Below are positions 5,069-6,930 of a stretch of DNA of 6,930 bases, piece after piece. This stretch comes from Zwartia sp. (GTDB lineage: Bacteria; Pseudomonadota; Gammaproteobacteria; Burkholderiales; Burkholderiaceae_B): NCBI GenBank assembly GCA_030653405.1, contig JAURZO010000047.1, positions 1-6,930 on the forward strand. The letters run 5' to 3'. Numbering within the stretch: position 1 is the first letter of the stretch; each line of letters begins with the position of its first letter. The position numbers and the translations under genes were made by a program. The notes under the pieces are model-generated. The model saw nothing but the letters and a program-made list of their open reading frames with translations, searched no databases and had not been told where the DNA came from.

Positions 5069-6930
5069 GTTTGTGGGCGCGCCAGACCTCGAGCGCGCGC
5101 AGACGCTGCTTGGCCACAAGCTCAATTGCCGACCTGATCGCAGGATCTTGGGACAAAAGCTGATCAAAATCTTTTGCGGGCAGGCACAACACCTTGCTGT
5201 AGCCCAAAGACCGCACCTCAAAATCCTCGGGCACATCATGGTCGAGCAAATACATTTCTCCGAAAAATTCGCCAGAACCCAGCTCAACATGCGTCCCATC
5301 GGGTAACAAAATGGTCACAGCACCTGAGGCAACAATGTACAAGCCAAAGGGTGGCACTTTTTTCCCCCAGATCAATTGATCCGGTAAAAAAAGTCTCGGC
5401 GTCAGCATCTTTGTCACAGCGCGTTGCGCATCAGATGGCAAGCCGCTCAATAACGGCACTCTCGCCACGAGTTCCGCCGAACCCATTGCAATATCAAGCG
5501 GGGCATCACTATCCAAGAAGGCCCAGCGCTTACTCACCTGATTGGACAAATCCTCGAAAACCTCGCCACTAATCAGCGACTGATCGAACATCTCTCCATA
5601 ACGCTCCCGCTCAAGACGACGCGCGATACGGCCCAGGTAATGCTCCTGCATCCAGAGCGAGTAACTGGGATACTGCAGCTCCAGCGCATGTAGCGCCTCA
5701 CGAATCAACGACAAACGTTGGCTATGTAAAGCGATAATTTTTTCGCACGCCTCCTCACCCAGAATATCTGGCAATTTTTTAGCGGCAAATTCCAGTAATT
5801 GTTGTGCGATCGAGCGCATGCACATCAGTGCGACGAAGCGTTGGCTCAGCTCGTAGGCAAGCCAGCGCTGCACACCAAAAATCTCATACACGCGCATGGC
5901 CTGCCTGAATCGTCTCGGGTAGCGCATTGCCCTGGCTACGCTGGAATGAAAGCCCTTGATGCCACGAATTCGTACAGACTCCTCGAGTCGCTCCGAACGC
6001 CCCAACAACCGTTCCGCCATATTGCGATCAATAATCTGATGCTTGAGAACGTCAAAATAACGCTCGTACTCTTGGCGCGCAAGAATGGTCAGACCAAGAT
6101 CAATACGCTCCTTGATTGAAAAATGCTCGATGTGCAGATCGCTGCCCTGCTCAATACTTTTGCCGAAGGCTGCATACACGCGTTCACGTGCTGCATCCGT
6201 CACTTGCTCGGCGCGTGCGATTTCATCGGTCTCCTGCTGGATCAACGCTGTCGCAACAATCACGGCTTGATTTCGCAGTGCACGCTCCTTCTTCGACAAC
6301 AAGTTCAAGCCCAGCATTTTTATGAGGGGCTGGAGCGACAAGCCATTGATAAACAGTGTTGCAAGGACAAAGCCTGTTACCGAAATAGCAATAAATTCAC
6401 GCGCATCCTCTGGCAGGCTCGTACGCTCGGTCACCGCGAGCGCCAAAGCAAGCGACAAGGCCCCCCGCAACCCACCCCACCAAAGCACCACTCGAAAGCG
6501 CGTGCCAATACGCGCGCCCAAGCCTGAAAATGACAAAAGCGGCACGAGACCAAACACCACGATCGCACGCGCTAGCAGCGTCGCCACCATCACTAAAAAT
6601 ACATAAAAAAGATGAATCCACGTCGCGTTTGCCATCACCTTTGGAATCAGCATCGCCGCGAATAAAAAAATTAGAGAATTCGCCCAAAAACCAAACTGAT
6701 GCCAAGACTGTGACAAGGTCACGAAGGTGGTGGGAGCCATACGCGTGCGTCCTGTTGAACCGATCACCAAGCCCGCGACAACCGTGGCAACTACCCCAGA
6801 AACATGCAGATAATGTTCCGATACAAAATATGACAAATATGCGACTGAAATGGTCAGCGATATTTCGGCGGCCGGCCAACCACGGAGCAGCGGAAAAGAA
6901 AAACATGCCAGCCTCGCCAAGACGAAACCC
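5034..6930 (-). CDS. CPA1-type Na+/H+ antiporter with C-terminal cyclic-nucleotide-binding-like domain, 5'-truncated by window edge
   Basis: The frame is open to the right edge, so the gene starts outside the window; the TTG at 6920 is only an internal codon. Residues below count from that TTG. The visible membrane part spans about 18-205, with AYLSYFVSEHYLHVSGVVA (27-45), AGLVIG (49-54), LIFLFAAMLIP (83-93) and the CPA1 signature WWGGLRGALSLALAL (147-161). The ion-binding ND motif of this family would lie upstream and is not seen. A long, charged, largely helical cytoplasmic region (about 210-480) follows, then a cyclic-nucleotide-binding-like beta-roll (about 487-600): LLSGLPSDAQ, GLYIVASGAVTILLPDG, FFGEMYLLD. 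The phosphate-binding cassette keeps FGE (553-555) but has VPEDFEV (563-569) where a PR-A type arginine is expected. The predicted role is cation/proton exchange at the inner membrane, gated by the C-terminal domain. Convergent with the Nudix gene. Confidence 0.92.
   Translation of the reverse strand, partial: GFVLARLACFSFPLLRGWPAAEISLTISVAYLSYFVSEHYLHVSGVVATVVAGLVIGSTGRTRMAPTTFVTLSQSWHQFGFWANSLIFLFAAMLIPKVMANATWIHLFYVFLVMVATLLARAIVVFGLVPLLSFSGLGARIGTRFRVVLWWGGLRGALSLALALAVTERTSLPEDAREFIAISVTGFVLATLFINGLSLQPLIKMLGLNLLSKKERALRNQAVIVATALIQQETDEIARAEQVTDAARERVYAAFGKSIEQGSDLHIEHFSIKERIDLGLTILARQEYERYFDVLKHQIIDRNMAERLLGRSERLEESVRIRGIKGFHSSVARAMRYPRRFRQAMRVYEIFGVQRWLAYELSQRFVALMCMRSIAQQLLEFAAKKLPDILGEEACEKIIALHSQRLSLIREALHALELQYPSYSLWMQEHYLGRIARRLERERYGEMFDQSLISGEVFEDLSNQVSKRWAFLDSDAPLDIAMGSAELVARVPLLSGLPSDAQRAVTKMLTPRLFLPDQLIWGKKVPPFGLYIVASGAVTILLPDGTHVELGSGEFFGEMYLLDHDVPEDFEVRSLGYSKVLCLPAKDFDQLLSQDPAIRSAIELVAKQRLRALEVWRAHKPNAEIVATDPP

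Noticed and set aside
6397..6906. 169-residue minus-strand frame overlapping the antiporter
   Set aside because: Out-of-frame shadow of the antiporter; Cys- and Arg-rich composition with no membrane-domain pattern, whereas the main frame shows the CPA1 signature.

Overview
The window looks like part of a betaproteobacterial chromosome, most likely Burkholderiales. The main evidence is the oxidase gene order: a subunit II with a fused cytochrome c domain (ctaC), subunit I (ctaD), a very small one-helix assembly protein, a DUF2970 protein, then subunit III (ctaE). This order is typical of that group. Base composition is moderate rather than GC-rich, so a high-GC Burkholderia- or Bordetella-like genome is less likely. 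Genus cannot be assigned by eye.

Region 1 (1-4006, minus strand) is the aa3-type cytochrome c oxidase operon, read from right to left. ctaC (4006-2852) is followed by a 96-bp gap that holds a perfect 9-bp stem-loop. Then come ctaD (2755-1130), a 38-residue one-helix protein (1120-1004), a DUF2970 protein (982-758) and ctaE (from 722, running off the left edge). After ctaD the gaps are only about 9 to 35 bp. Together the genes give the three catalytic-core subunits of a proton-pumping terminal oxidase plus two small accessory membrane proteins. The CuB chaperone gene ctaG (cox11), usually found between the small protein and the DUF2970 gene in these operons, is absent: only 21 bp separate the two.

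Region 2 (4007-4222) is a 216-bp divergent intergenic region. It must carry the promoter of the oxidase operon on the minus strand and that of the Nudix gene on the plus strand. Only weak promoter-like hexamers can be seen.

Region 3 (4223-5068, plus strand) encodes a Nudix hydrolase with a DUF4743-like N-terminal domain and an intact Nudix box.

Region 4 (5034-6930, minus strand) is the C-terminal part of a CPA1-type sodium/proton antiporter with a long cytoplasmic region and a terminal cyclic-nucleotide-binding-like domain. It converges on the Nudix gene, and the two coding regions overlap tail to tail by 35 bp.

Most of the window is conserved core metabolism. I see no mobile element, CRISPR array, tRNA or rRNA, and no clear sign of a new multi-gene system. 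The points worth a second look are the missing ctaG, the histidine-rich N-terminus of subunit I, the ctaC-ctaD hairpin, the altered nucleotide-binding cassette of the antiporter and the convergent coding overlap.
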